Source of the DNA: Nemophila menziesii
Taxonomy: Eukaryota > Streptophyta > Magnoliopsida > Boraginales > Hydrophyllaceae
NCBI GenBank assembly: GCA_029959085.1
Contig: JARWIR010000022.1
Span: 248,001 to 312,000, forward strand
Reading direction: 5' to 3'
DNA: 64,000 nucleotides
In this document: positions 37,677-49,867 of the stretch, piece after piece
How the letters are laid out: each line of letters opens with the position of its first letter
Numbering within the stretch: position 1 is the first letter of the stretch
Made by a program: the position numbers and the translations under genes
Notes under the pieces: generated by a model
Database searches by the model: none
What the model saw: the letters and a program-made list of their open reading frames with translations, nothing else
What the model was told of the DNA's origin: nothing

Positions 37677-38102
37677 CTACATCATTTGTTATACATACAA
37701 ATTTTTTAATGGTGTTGAAAATTATTAGATAAGAAAAGAATTTGAAAGATCTAAAAAGACGAGCTTGATCTAGAAATTTTATAGATCACTCTCGATTATT
37801 GTCAATAACTATAATTGTTAACATAAATATACCTATTATAAGTCGTCCTTATTAAGAATTTAAGTTAGCAATGAATGTCGTAATTGGCATTAGAATCACT
37901 GTATGCAAGTTTTTAATTTAAAATATAATTAATATTATATAATATATTCTAGTAAAATATAAAAGAATTGTTATAATTATCTAATAAGATAAATGTTGAC
38001 AAAATACATTATCAAAACAAGAAAATAGAAATGTAATCAAAATGTACTATTTAGGTTTTTCTAATTTCTAAATTAATTATATTTATGTACCACATAATCT
38101 TG

Positions 38103-38215
38103 GGGTTAGACTTTCATCTAGTATAGGATGGTCCAATATAGATACTGATAATTGGGCCATACGTCATAATATAAATGGTATATTGGTCCATCCAATATTC
38201 AATTGAATATTTTTC
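38103..38215. mobile_element. Resident MITE, unit 12
   Basis: Degraded: the left arm reads 'tctagtataggat' and the TATA box is lost ('ccaatatagatactg'). The young 179-bp element of the same family lies 420 bp downstream in this unit. Confidence 0.66.
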
Positions 38216-38634
38216 TCATTATCAGGACCACATTCATTATTTACCTCTAATCATGTCAGATTCAAATAGAAATCTAACCTAGCCGCCTTTAAGTATACAC
38301 ATAACATACTAGCACCATTACCTATTATTTGTCTTTGTTCTCTTATCTCCCTCATTCTTATTCTCTCTAATCTGGTTTTTCGTATCAAATCATTTTTGTT
38401 CACTATCACTTCATTCATCTTTCATTCTTGTGTACTATTGTTGTTCTCCACTTCCCAAAATTATAACCTATTTTTAAACTATGTGTAACTTGTATTTCAG
38501 ATCGTTGGACATTACATTTCAAAAAATAAAAACAAGGTACTTTTATAATATTTAAAAAATTAATTGATTGGGTAATTTTATAATATATTTTTTAATATTA
38601 TTCATACTTGGTTGTAGAATTATATTAAGAAATT

Positions 38635-38813
38635 GGAAAATTCTTCCATCCAATATAGGATGATCCTACACCAATTACATTCATACACATACCCCATATT
38701 TTAAACTTGCAAAAGTAACTATCACATTAATCTAATGACATGTGTTTTGTTTTAATAATGAATGACTGTGATTTAAATATTGGACCATCCAATATTGGAT
38801 GGAAGTATTACCC
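38635..38813. mobile_element. 179-bp MITE private to unit 12
   Basis: Inverted ends of about 32 bp: the left runs inward through CTTCCATCCAATATAGGATG and the right, reversed, through CTTCCATCCAATATTGGATG. The outermost bases are GG/GGG. The 9-bp duplication TAAGAAATT lies at 38626-38634 and 38814-38822. Only unit 12 has it, so it is younger than the array. The ends match those of the MITE resident in every unit, so both belong to one family. Confidence 0.88.
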
Positions 38814-39325
38814 TAAGAAATTTAACTGTTTCATTAATTGAACAAAAAAAGAGTGCAAAAATTAGATTTGTTTAGAAAAAAATACTTTTTGCATCTTTAT
38901 ATTTGTGAATATTAGTTGTACATTGTTAGCTTATATATATCTATGGATTTTTTTCCATAAAATTGCTAAATACTTATTCAAATTTTTAACTATAAATAAG
39001 TTAGATTTTATTTTTGTAACAAATATTTTGGAAATCCTAATTTTGTACCTTTACAAGTTTATAGTGTTAAATAAAATTTTCCATTATTGTAGATAAACTC
39101 TTGGTGGAGCTTTGGAGATTATATCTCTGGTAAGTCCATAAACAATTGTTTAATAGTAATCATGTTTAGTGAATTAAATATTTCTAAATCCATGATTTTT
39201 TTTCGAATTTCCTGTATAATTTAAAATGTCATGTTTGTCCACTTAACTTTAGTTTAGCTGGGATTTTGCATTCTAGCATTGAGATCAAAAAAACTTCAGT
39301 TTTATTATATCATAAATATTTATTA

Positions 39326-40674
39326 GAGTAAATACACTGTTTACCCCCGAACTTTGGCCCAATTGACAGACTGCACCCCAAAGATTAAAATACGACTAGT
39401 TGCCCCCTAAATGACTCGCAGCATGGGTGCCACGCGCCGTTAACTCGTGACTCGTTGCCCCCTGAACTTTTTTTTCAGAATTATTTTGACTCGTTGCCCC
39501 ACTGAACTTTTTTCTCGGAATTAACTATTTAAAAAATTATTTTAACAGGGGCATATTTGGTATTTCAAAGCTTCTTCTCCATGATCTTCTTCTCAAAAGC
39601 TTCTTCTCCATGATTAAAGCTTCCAAACTTCAAAGCTTTAAATCTTTAAATCTTTAAATCCTCAAAGCTTTAAATCTTTAAATCTTTAAATCTTCAAATC
39701 TTTAAATCTTTAAATCTTCAAATCTTCAAATCTTTGAATCTTCAAATCTTCAAACCTTAGATCACCACCACGAGCTTCTAAATTAAGCTATAATTAATAC
39801 AAAAATCCAGCCTCATCTTCTTCCTTTCTCCCTGTCGGTCTTCCTGGCGCACGTTAGCAACAGCTACCCTATTTTCTTTGCTCCGTGATCTCTCAGATTC
39901 ATTCTCGCCAGGTACGGTTTTGTAACAATACCCAACATCAAAAGTTTTCCATTCTCTCACTTAGATCTGTAATTTTTCTACTTTTCTTCTTTAATTTTTG
40001 TATAATTTATTTGAATATATCATTCATTTAATTGAAAATCAATACCAGAAAGAATAGATTAAAAATTTGATAAAAATCGTGACTTTTTTTAGGTCTCCCA
40101 TTGGTTTTACAAAAATTGATATAATGAAACATAACATGTTCACGTTTAGATTGACAATATCAAGAATCAATACCAACTGTACAATGTATTGTAGCAAAAA
40201 CCTTGACTCGAATTACAAAAGTAAAACGAAAAGATCATGCGTTTTGAATATCGGATGTCAAGTTTAATGAATATTGGAAGAAGAATTTAAAGAAAGAAGG
40301 GTATGAAATTAATGAAGAGTTTATTCATGAAGATTTTTTTTATCAAACTTTTTTCCATTAAAGAAGAAGAAGTGTAAATACCCAAAATACCCATCTTTAA
40401 AAAAAGGATATAATTAACAATTTAAAAAAAAAATTGGGGGGAGGGGGCAACTAGTCACGAAATTAAAACTTTAGGGGGCAAAAAGTACGGGGCAACTAGT
40501 CCACGCGCGCGTGGCACTCACGCTGCGAATTAACGGAAAAAATGGACGGAAAACAGCAAAAAGGACTAACGAGTCACGAAATTAAAGTATAGGGGGCAAC
40601 TAGTCGCATTTTAAACTTTGGGGGGCAATCAGTCAATCGGGGTAAAGCTCAGGGGGTAAACAGTGTATTTACTC
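39326..40674. mobile_element. Non-autonomous MULE-type element, copy 2
   Basis: 1,349 bp at the equivalent site in unit 12. The right flank keeps ATATTTTTA while the left reads tATTTATTA, so one side has mutated. Against copy 1 it has lost about 65 bp inside the left inverted repeat (after 'tgccccctaaa', near 39412), has kept about 12 bp near 39350 that copies 1 and 3 lack, and has a longer A/T/C microsatellite. It is therefore a separate lineage of the same original insertion. Confidence 0.87.
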
Positions 40675-41990
40675 ATATTTTTATAAGTATCTTTATAAGT
40701 AAAGTCTAATTATATGGGCTGGTTTTACCCAACTCTTGGATAAGGTAAATCAAGAATAATATATATTTGTTCCAGAAATTGCTGGGGCAACTCTAGATAA
40801 AGTAAAAATATGTTTCCCCTTGGATTAATTCGGGTTAACCATTGGATACCTTCAATTGCATTCGATTTCCTTAGATTAACTTCAGATTATCCCTATTGAT
40901 CAACATTGGCCAAGTTTTTTTTACACATGGTAGAGTAAAAAATGACTTAGAATCCAGAAAAGATGAAGTCATCATTCTTCTAATTCATCAATATTATCTA
41001 CTATAAACGAATAAGATGAAATTAACAATTTATAAACCAATACGAATGTTAAAATTCGATAATTCATGAATAATATACTTCAAAAAAAGTTACAATTCAA
41101 AGTATAAAGATTTATACATTACTTAAATTTCCCCAAAAACTATTAAAAAAAATTTCCTTTTACTTCATAAACCTTCAAAAGCCTTGATTAATTAGGGTCT
41201 TGTTAGTCATCTCGGGTGCTCAGTCAACCTATTCACCCCTATATATTTCTTTTCACACATTTTATGTTAACTACATAAGTTATTTAGAAGCATTAGGATT
41301 TAGAAAACTAAGATTCATCATAGACCTTAAAGTTTTACTAATTTAGGTAGTGAACTGAAAACTTGGAGGGACTAAAATGCAAAGTGTAGTAGTTTTAGAG
41401 ACTGAAATGTAAAGTTTAGTAGCTTCTGGAACTGAAATGCAAAATCTTAGTGGATTGAACCCCAAGAAGTGTTACTTATTTTTTATATCATTACGGTTTA
41501 GATTATAAAATATCATTGATCTCCGATTAATTACATCCATTACCCCCCTGTTTAAAATTGTACTGGTTACCACCATTATTAGTTTTCGTGACTCGTTACC
41601 CCTGTTAACGTAAACCGTAAAAAACCGTCGTTAGTTGGTCATGTGCCTGACTTTTTTATTAAAAAAAACAAATTTTTTGATTTAATTAACATTACCTATT
41701 AATTAACAATAATATAATTGGTAGTTCCTAATCACCTAAACTTTAAAAAAACAAATTTAAAACAAAAATAATAAAGAATCATACACAAAATCATTCATTG
41801 GGAAAACTAGAAGAACCCTAATTTCAAAAATTCATGTTGCCCATTTTAGTAAACTCTTATGCCCATTATAAAATCCAAGCTTGTGTAATTTGGACTTTGA
41901 CTCATTTAAACGAACCTTATATTTTTATATAAGTCTTGTTTATTTTTAATGAGGGAACAGTTCGTAGAGTCTACAAGTCTTGTTCATTTT

Positions 41991-42497
41991 TCAAACAATT
42001 TGTAAGCGTTCGAAAGTCTCTTGATTCTTTTCAAAGCCAGCGAAAGTATTACAAACGTGACCTATTTCGCCACTTATATTGCAAAAAATTCCACCATCGC
42101 TACCTTGAGTGTTTCTAAGAGCGCCACCAAAACCAACATTGTTTTGTGGAAATGGAACCATATTGGTAGTCTCGAATTGACGAGGACTATAATTATCTAA
42201 GATTGTGTACCTAAATTTCCAAAACCTTCTAAAGGGGTGTTTGAAATTTCGTTGAGTATCATCGGCATGGTTTTTTTGGTGGTAAGAAGAATTGTACCAG
42301 AGATGGGTCAAGATTATTAAATAGTGTAGCTGGTGATGGTGAAAAAGAAGCAGAATAATCGAATGCTCCTTGTAGGAGCAAATTGTTCTGATCAACCTTG
42401 TTGAAACTGGGTGAAAAAGTTATGCTTTGGTGCTCAAGCATGTCGTTATTGTTAGCAATAACATTGTTATTATTGTTGTTATTTTTCATGTACCAAT
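41991..42497 (-). pseudogene. Transcription-factor-like exon remnant, unit 12
   Basis: Same two-frame arrangement as unit 10 (134 codons 41991-42395; 128 codons 42259-42645), a product of the 8.3-kb-offset duplication. Confidence 0.52.
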
Positions 42498-42923
42498 CTA
42501 CATCATTTGTTGTACATACAAATTTTTTAATGCTGTTTAAAATTATTAGATAAGAAAAGAGTTTGAAAGATCTCAAAAGACGAACTTGATCTAGAAATTT
42601 TATAGATCGCTCTCCATTACTGACAAATACTATAATTGTAAACATACATATACCTATTATAAGTCGTCCTTATTAAGAATTTAAGTTAGCAATGAATGTC
42701 GTAATTGGCATTAGAATCATTGTATGCAAGTTTTTAATTTAAATTATTATTAATATTATATAATTTATTCTAGTAAAATATAAAAGAATTGTTATAATTA
42801 TCTATTTAGATAAATGTTGACAAAATACATTATCAAAACAAGAAAATAGAAATGAAATCAAAATGTACTATTTAGGTTTTTCTAATTTCTAAATTAATTA
42901 CATTTATGTACCACATAATCTTG

Positions 42924-43038
42924 GGGTTAGTCTTTCATCCAATATTGGATGGTCCAGTATATAAATACTGATAATTGGGCCATGCGTCATAATATAAATG
43001 GAATATTGGTCCATCCAATATTCTATTGAAGATTTTTC
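42924..43038. mobile_element. Resident MITE, unit 13
   Basis: Full-length, intact palindrome, 'ccagtatataaata' TATA context as in unit 11. Confidence 0.7.
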
Positions 43039-43827
43039 TCATTATCAGGACCACATTCATTATTTACCTCTAATCAAGTTGGTTTCAAATAGAACTTTAA
43101 CCTAGCCGCCTTTAAGTATACACATTACATACTAGCACCATTACATATTATTTGTCTTGTTCTCTTATCTCTCTCAATCTTCTTCTCTCTAGTCTGGTTT
43201 TTCGTATCAAATCTTTTTTGTTCACTATCACTTCATTCCTCTTTCATTCTTGTGTACTATTGTTGTTCTCCACTTCCCAACATTACAACCTATTTTTAAA
43301 CTAAGTGTAACTTGTATTTCAGATAGTTGGACTTTACATTTCAAAAAATAAAAACAAGGTACTTTTATAATATTTAAAAAATTAATTGATTGGGTAATTT
43401 TACAGTATGTTTTTTAATATTATTCATACTTGATTGTAGAATAATATTAAGAAATTTAACTGTTTGATCAATTGAACAAAAAAAGAGGGCAAACATTAGA
43501 TTTGTTTAGGAAACATTACTTTTTGCATCTTTATATTTGTGAATATTAGTTGTACATTGTTAACTTATATATCTATGGATTTGTATTCATAAAATTTCTA
43601 AATACCTATTCAAATTTTTAACTGTAAATAAGTTAGATTTTATTTTTGTAACAATTATTTTGGAAATCCTAATTTTGTACCTTTACAAGTTTATAGTGTA
43701 AAATAAAAAATTTCATTATTGTAGATAAACTCTTGGTGGAGCTTCGGATATTAGATTATATCTCTGGTAAGTCCATAAACAATTGTTTAATAGTAATCAT
43801 GTCTAGTGAATTAAATATTTCTAAATC

Positions 43828-44018
43828 GAGTAATGATATATGTCACCCCTTTTCATATCACCCTTTTATCACCCTTCTATATATATGTATTGATTTCCTT
43901 GAATAGAAGATAGAGAAATATTAAATAGGATAGAGAAATCCATTCATTGGTACATGTAGGCATACACGTAGGAGGTGATAAAAGAGTGATACAAAAAGGG
44001 TGACAAATATCATTACTC
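43828..44018. mobile_element. 191-bp MITE, copy in unit 13
   Basis: Same length, same insertion point and same TTCTAAATC duplications (43819-43827, 44019-44027) as the unit 11 copy, 8,330 bp away. The two copies descend from a single insertion that was then duplicated with its unit. Confidence 0.88.
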
Positions 44019-45506
44019 TTCTAAATCCATGATAATTTTTCAAATTTCCTGTATACTTTAAAATGTCATGTTTGTCCACTTAACTTTAGTTTAGCTGGGA
44101 TTTTGCATTCTAGCATTGAGATCAAAAAATCCTTCAGTTTTATTATAACAAAAATAATTATATAAGTATCTTTATAAGTAAAGTCTAATTATATGGGCTG
44201 GTTTTACCCAACTCTTGGATAAGGTAAATCAAGAATAATATATATTGGTTCCAGAAATTGCTGGGGTAACTCTAGATAAAGTAAAAATATGTTTCCCCTT
44301 GGATTAATTCGGGTTAACCATTGGATACCTTCAATTGCATTCGATTTCCTTAGATTAACTTCAGATTATCCCTATTGATCAACATTGGCCAAATTTTTTT
44401 TACACATGGTAGAGTAAAAAATGACTTAGAATCCAGAAAAGATGAAGTCATCATTCTTCTAATTCATCAATATTATCTACTATAAACGAATAAGATGAAA
44501 TTAACAATTTATAAACCAATATGAATGTTAGAATTCGATACTTCATGAATCATATACTTCAAAAAAAGTTATAATTCAAAGTATAAAGATCTATACATTA
44601 CTTAACTTTCCCCAAAAACTATTAAAAAAAATTTCCTTTTACTTCATAAACCTTCAAAAGCCTAGATTAATTAGGGTCTTGTTAGTCATCTCGGGTGCTA
44701 GGTCAACGTATTCAACCCTATATATTTCTTTTCACACAAAATATGTTAAGTACATAAGTTATTTAGAAGCTTTAGGATTTAGAAAACTAAGATTCATCAT
44801 AGACCTTAAAGTTTTACTAATTTAGGGAGTGAACTACAAACTTGTAGGGACTAAAATGCAAAGTGTAGTAGTTTTAGAGACTGAAATGTAAAGTTTAGTA
44901 GCTTCTGGAACTGAAATGCAAAATCTTAGTGGATTGAACCCCAAGAAGTGTTACTTACTTTTTATATCATTACGGTTTAGATTATAAAATATCATTGATC
45001 TCAGATTGATTACAACCATTACCTCCTGGACTATGAGAAGATTGAGAACTTACCCCCCCCCCCACTGTTTAAAATGGTATTGGTTACCCCCATTATTAGT
45101 TTTCGTGACTCGTTACCCCTGTTAACGTAAACCGTAAAAAACCGTCGTTAGTTGGTCATGTGCCTGATTTTTTTATTAAAAATAACAAAATTTTTGATTT
45201 AATTAACATTACCTATTAATTAACAATAATATAATTGGTAGTTCCTAATCACCTAAACTTTACAACACAAATTTAAAACAAAAATAATAAAGCATCATAC
45301 ACAAAATCATTCATTGGGAAAACTAGAAGAACCCTAATTTCAAAAATTCATGTTGCCCATTTTAGTAAACTCTTATGCCCATTAGAAAATCCAAGCTTGT
45401 GTAATTTGGACTTTTCCTTATTTAAACGAACCTTAAATTTGTATATAAGTCTTGTTTATTTTTCAAGAGGGAACAATTCGTAGAGTCTACAAGTCTTGTT
45501 CATTTT

Positions 45507-46011
45507 TTAAACAATTTGTAAGCGTTCGAAAGTCTCTTGATTCTTTTCAAAGCCAGCGAAAGTATTACAAACGTGACCTATTTAGCCACTTATATTGCAA
45601 AAACTTCCACCATCGCTACCTTGAGTGTTTCTAAGAGCGCCATCAAACCCAACATTGTTTTGTGGAAATGGAACCATATTAGTTGTCTCAAATTGACGAG
45701 GACTAAAATTATCTGAGATTGTGTACCTAAATTTCCAAAACCGTCTAAAGGGGTGTTTGAAATTTGGTTGTGCATCATGGGCATGGTTTTTTTGTGGTAA
45801 GAAGAATTGTTCCAGAGATGGGTCAGGATTATTAAATAGTGTAGCTGGTGATGGTGAAAAAGAAGCAGAATAATCGAATGCTCCTTGTAAAATCAAATTG
45901 TTCTGATCAACCTTTTTGAAATGGGTTAAAAAGTTATGCTTTGGTGCTCAAGCATGTCGTTATTGTTAGCAATAACATTGTTATTATTGTTGTTATTTTT
46001 CATGTACCAAT
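45507..46011 (-). pseudogene. Transcription-factor-like exon remnant, unit 13
   Basis: An alternative 104-codon frame (45582-45896) and a 64-codon frame (45590-45784). It carries TAA at the end and an extra break near 45915, where 'tttttgaaatgggtt' replaces the usual 'ttgttgaaactgggt'. Confidence 0.5.
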
Positions 46012-46437
46012 CTACATCATTTTTTGTACATACAAATTTTTTAATGGTGTTTAAAATTATTAGATAAGAAAAGAGTTTGAAAGATCTCAAAAGACTAACT
46101 TGATCTATAAATTTTATAGATCACTCTCCATTACTGGCAATAACTATAATTGTAAATATACATATACCTATTTTAAGTCGTCCTTATTAAGAATTTAAGT
46201 TAGTAATGAATGTCGTAATTGGCATGAGAATCATTGTATACAAGTTTTTAATTTAAAATATTATTAACATTATATAATTTATTCTAGTAAAATATACAAG
46301 AATTTTTATAATTATCTAATTAGAAAAATGTTGACAAAATACATTATCAAAAAAAGAAAATAGAAATGAAATCAAAATGTACTATTTAGGTTTTTCTAAT
46401 TTCTAAATTAATTATATTTATGTACTACATAATCATG

Positions 46438-46552
46438 GGGTTAGACTTTCATCCAATATTGGATGGTCCAATATATAAATACTGATAATTGGGTCATGCG
46501 TCATAATATAAATGGAATATTGGTCCATCCAATATTCTATTGAAATTTTTTC
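46438..46552. mobile_element. Resident MITE, unit 14
   Basis: Full-length, intact palindrome; the spacer reads 'ttgggtcatgcg'. Confidence 0.7.
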
Positions 46553-48820
46553 TCATTATCAGGACCACATTCATTATATACCTCTAATCATGTCAGTTTC
46601 AAATAGAACTCTAACCTAGCCACCTTTAAGTATACACATAACATACTAGCACTATTACCTATTATTTGTTTTCTTTCTCTTATCTCTCTCAATCTTCTTC
46701 TCTCTATTCTGGTTTTTCGTATCAAATCTTTTATGTTCACTATCACTTCATTCCTCTTTCATTCTTGTGTACTATTGTTGTTCTCCACTTCCCAACATTA
46801 CAACCTATCTTTAAACTAAGTGTAACTTGTATTTCAGATTGTTGGACTTTACATTTCAAAAAATATAAACAAGGAACTTTTATAATATTTAAAAAATTAA
46901 TTGATTGGGTAATTTTACAATATATTTTTTAATATTATTCATACTTGGTTGTAGAATAATATTAAGAAATTTAACTGTTTGATCAATTGAACAAAAAAAG
47001 AGGGCAAACATTATATTCGTTTAGGAAACATTACTTTTTGCATCTTTATATTTGTGAATATTAGTTGTACATTGTTAGCTTATATATATCTATGGATTTG
47101 TATTCATAAAATTTCTAAATACTTATTCAAAATTTTTTAACTGTAAATAAGTTAGATTTTATTTTTGTAACAAATATTTTGGAAATCCTAATTTTGTACC
47201 TTTACAAGATTATAGTGTTAAATAAATTTTTTCATTATTGTAGATAAACTCTTGGTGGAGCTTTGGAGATTATATCTCTGGTAAGTCCATAAACAATTGT
47301 TTAATAGTAATCATGTCTAGTGAATTAAATATTTTAAAATCCATGATTTTTTTTTCGAATTTACTGTATACTTTAAAATGTCATGTTTGTCCACTCAACT
47401 TTAGTTTAGCTGGGATTTTGCATTCTAGCATTGAGATCAAAAAAACTTCAGTTTTATTATATCATAAATATTTTTATTAGTATCTTTATAAGTAAAGTCT
47501 AATTATATGGGCTGGTTTTACCCAACTCTTGGATAAGGTAAATCAAGAATAATATATATTGGTTCCAGAAATTGTTGGGGTAACTCTAGATAAAGTAAAA
47601 ATATGTTTCCCCTTGGATTAATTCTGGTTAACCATTGGATACCTTCAATTGCATTCGATTTCCTTAGATTAACTTCGGATTATCCCTATTGATCAACATT
47701 GGCCAAATTTTTTTTACACATGATAGAGTAAAAAATTACTTAGAATCTAGAAAAGATGAAGTCATCATTCTTCTAATTCATCAATATTATCTACTATAAA
47801 CGAATAAGATGAAATTAACAATTTATAAACCAATATGAATGTTAAAATTTGATACTTCAAGAATCATATACTTCAAAAAAACGTACAATCCAAAGTATAA
47901 AGATTTATACATTACTTAACTTTCCCCAAAAACTATTAAAAAAAATTTCCTTTTACTTCATAAACCTTCAAAAGCCTAGATTAATTTGGGTCTTGTTAAT
48001 CATCTTGGGTGCTCGGTCAACCTATTCAACCCTATATATTTCTTTTCACACAAAATATGTTAAGTACATAAGTTATTTAGAAGCTTTAGGATTTAGAAAA
48101 CTAAGATTCATCATAGACCTTAAAGTTTTACTAATTTAGGGAGTGAACTGCAAAATTGTAGGGACTAAAATGCAAAGTGTTGTAGTTTTAGAGACTGAAA
48201 TGTAAAGTTTAGTAGCTTCTGGAACTGAAATGCAAAATCTTAGTGGATTGAACCCCAAGAAGTGTTACTTATTTTTTATATCATTACGGTTTAGATTATA
48301 AAATATCATTGATCTCTGATTAATTACAACCATTACCTCCTGGACTATGAGAAGATTGAGAACTTACCCCCCCCCCACTGTTTAAAATGGTATTGGTTAC
48401 CCCCATTATTAGTTTTCGTGACTCGTTACCCCTGTTAACGTAAACTGTAAAAAACCGTCGTTAGTTGGTCATGTGCCTGATTTTTTTATTAAAAAAAACA
48501 AATTTTTTGATTTAATTAACATTACCTATTAATTAACAATAATATAATTGGTAGTTCCTAATCACCTAAACTTTAAAAACACAAATTTAAAACAAAAATA
48601 ATAAAGCATCATACACAAAATCATTCATTTGGAAAACTAGAAGAACCCTAATTTCAAAAATTCATGTTGCCCATTTTAGTAAACTCTTATGCCCATTAGA
48701 AAATCCAAGCTTGTGTAATTTGGACTTTTCCTTATTTAAACGAACCTTAAATTTGTATATAAGTCTTGTTTATTTTTCAAGAGGGAACAATTCGTAGAGT
48801 CTACAAGTCTTGTTCATTTT

Positions 48821-49326
48821 TTAAACAATTTGTAAGCGCTCGAAAGTCTTTTGATTCTTTTCAAAGCCAGCGAAAGTATTACAAACGTGACCTATTTCGC
48901 CACTTATATTTCAAAAACTTCCATCATCGCTACCTTGAGTGTTTCTAAGAGCGCCACCAAAACCAACATTGTTTTGTGGAAATGGAACCATATTAGTTGT
49001 CTCAAATTGACGAGGACTAAAATTATCTGAGATTGTGTACCTAAATTTCCAAAACCCTCTAAAGGGGTGTTCGAAATTTGGTTGAGCATCATGGGCATGG
49101 TGTTTTTGTGGTAAGAAGAATTGTACCAGAGATGGGTCAGGATTATTAAATAGTGTAGCTAGTGATGGTGAAAAAGAAGCAGAATAATCGAATGCTCCTT
49201 GTAAAATCAAATTGTTCTGATCAACCTTGTTGAAACTGGGTTAAAAAGTTATGCTTTGGTGCTCAAGCATGTCGTTATTGTTAGCAATAACATTGTTATT
49301 ATTGTTGTTATTTTTCATGTACCAAT
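48821..49326 (-). pseudogene. Transcription-factor-like exon remnant, unit 14
   Basis: Close to unit 13 but without its break near 45915. Frames of 99 codons (48911-49210) and 64 codons (48904-49098). Confidence 0.5.
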
Positions 49327-49752
49327 CTACATCATTTTTTGTACTTACAAATTTTTTAATGGTGTTTAAAATTATTAGATAAGAAAAGAGTTTGAAAGAT
49401 CTCAAAAGACTAACTTGATCTAGAAATTTTATAGATCACTCTCCATTATTGGCAATAACTATAATTGTAAATATACATATACCTATTATAAGCCGTCCTT
49501 ATTAAGAATTTAAGTTAGTAATGAATTTCGTAATTGGCATTAGAATAATTGTATGCAAGTTTTTAATTTAAAATATTATTAACATTATATAATTTATTCT
49601 AGTAAAATATAAAAGAATTGTTATAATTATCTAATTAGATAAATGTTGACAAAATACATTATCAAAAAAAGAAAATAGAAATGAAATCAAAATGTACTAT
49701 TTAGGTTTTTCTAATTTCTAAATTAATTATATTTATGTACTACATAATCTTG

Positions 49753-49867
49753 GGGTTAGACTTTCATCCAATATTGGATCGTCCAATATATAAATACTGA
49801 TAATTGGGCCATGCGTCATAATATAAATGGAATATTGGTCCATCCAATATTCTATTGAAATTTTTTC
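49753..49867. mobile_element. Resident MITE, unit 15
   Basis: Full-length; one substitution after the left palindrome ('ggatcgtcc'). Confidence 0.7.

Larger units (their letters stand above)
34323..37825 (+). repeat. Array unit 11, with 191-bp MITE
   Basis: 3,503 bp, of which 200 bp are a MITE plus its 9-bp duplication (35498-35688). Removing it restores 3.3 kb. The first half matches unit 13, which carries the same insertion at the same site. Confidence 0.9.
37826..42646 (+). repeat. Array unit 12, with MULE and 179-bp MITE
   Basis: 4,821 bp, the longest unit. It holds a private 179-bp MITE (38635-38813) and the second MULE copy (39326-40674); without both it is about 3.28 kb. The distal plus-strand acceptor is destroyed, reading 'tttttaatgaggg' instead of 'tttttcaggaggg'. 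Confidence 0.9.
42647..46160 (+). repeat. Array unit 13, with 191-bp MITE
   Basis: 3,514 bp including the 191-bp MITE at 43828-44018. The exon-like block at 43725-43766 is 42 nt rather than 37 because of a 5-nt insertion that breaks its frame. The right half is close to unit 14. Confidence 0.9.
46161..49475 (+). repeat. Array unit 14
   Basis: 3,315 bp, no large insertions. Its second half is close to that of unit 13 (offset about 3.3 kb), including 'caattcgtagag' in place of 'cagttcgtagag' and a TAA in place of TGA at the pseudogene end. Confidence 0.9.
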
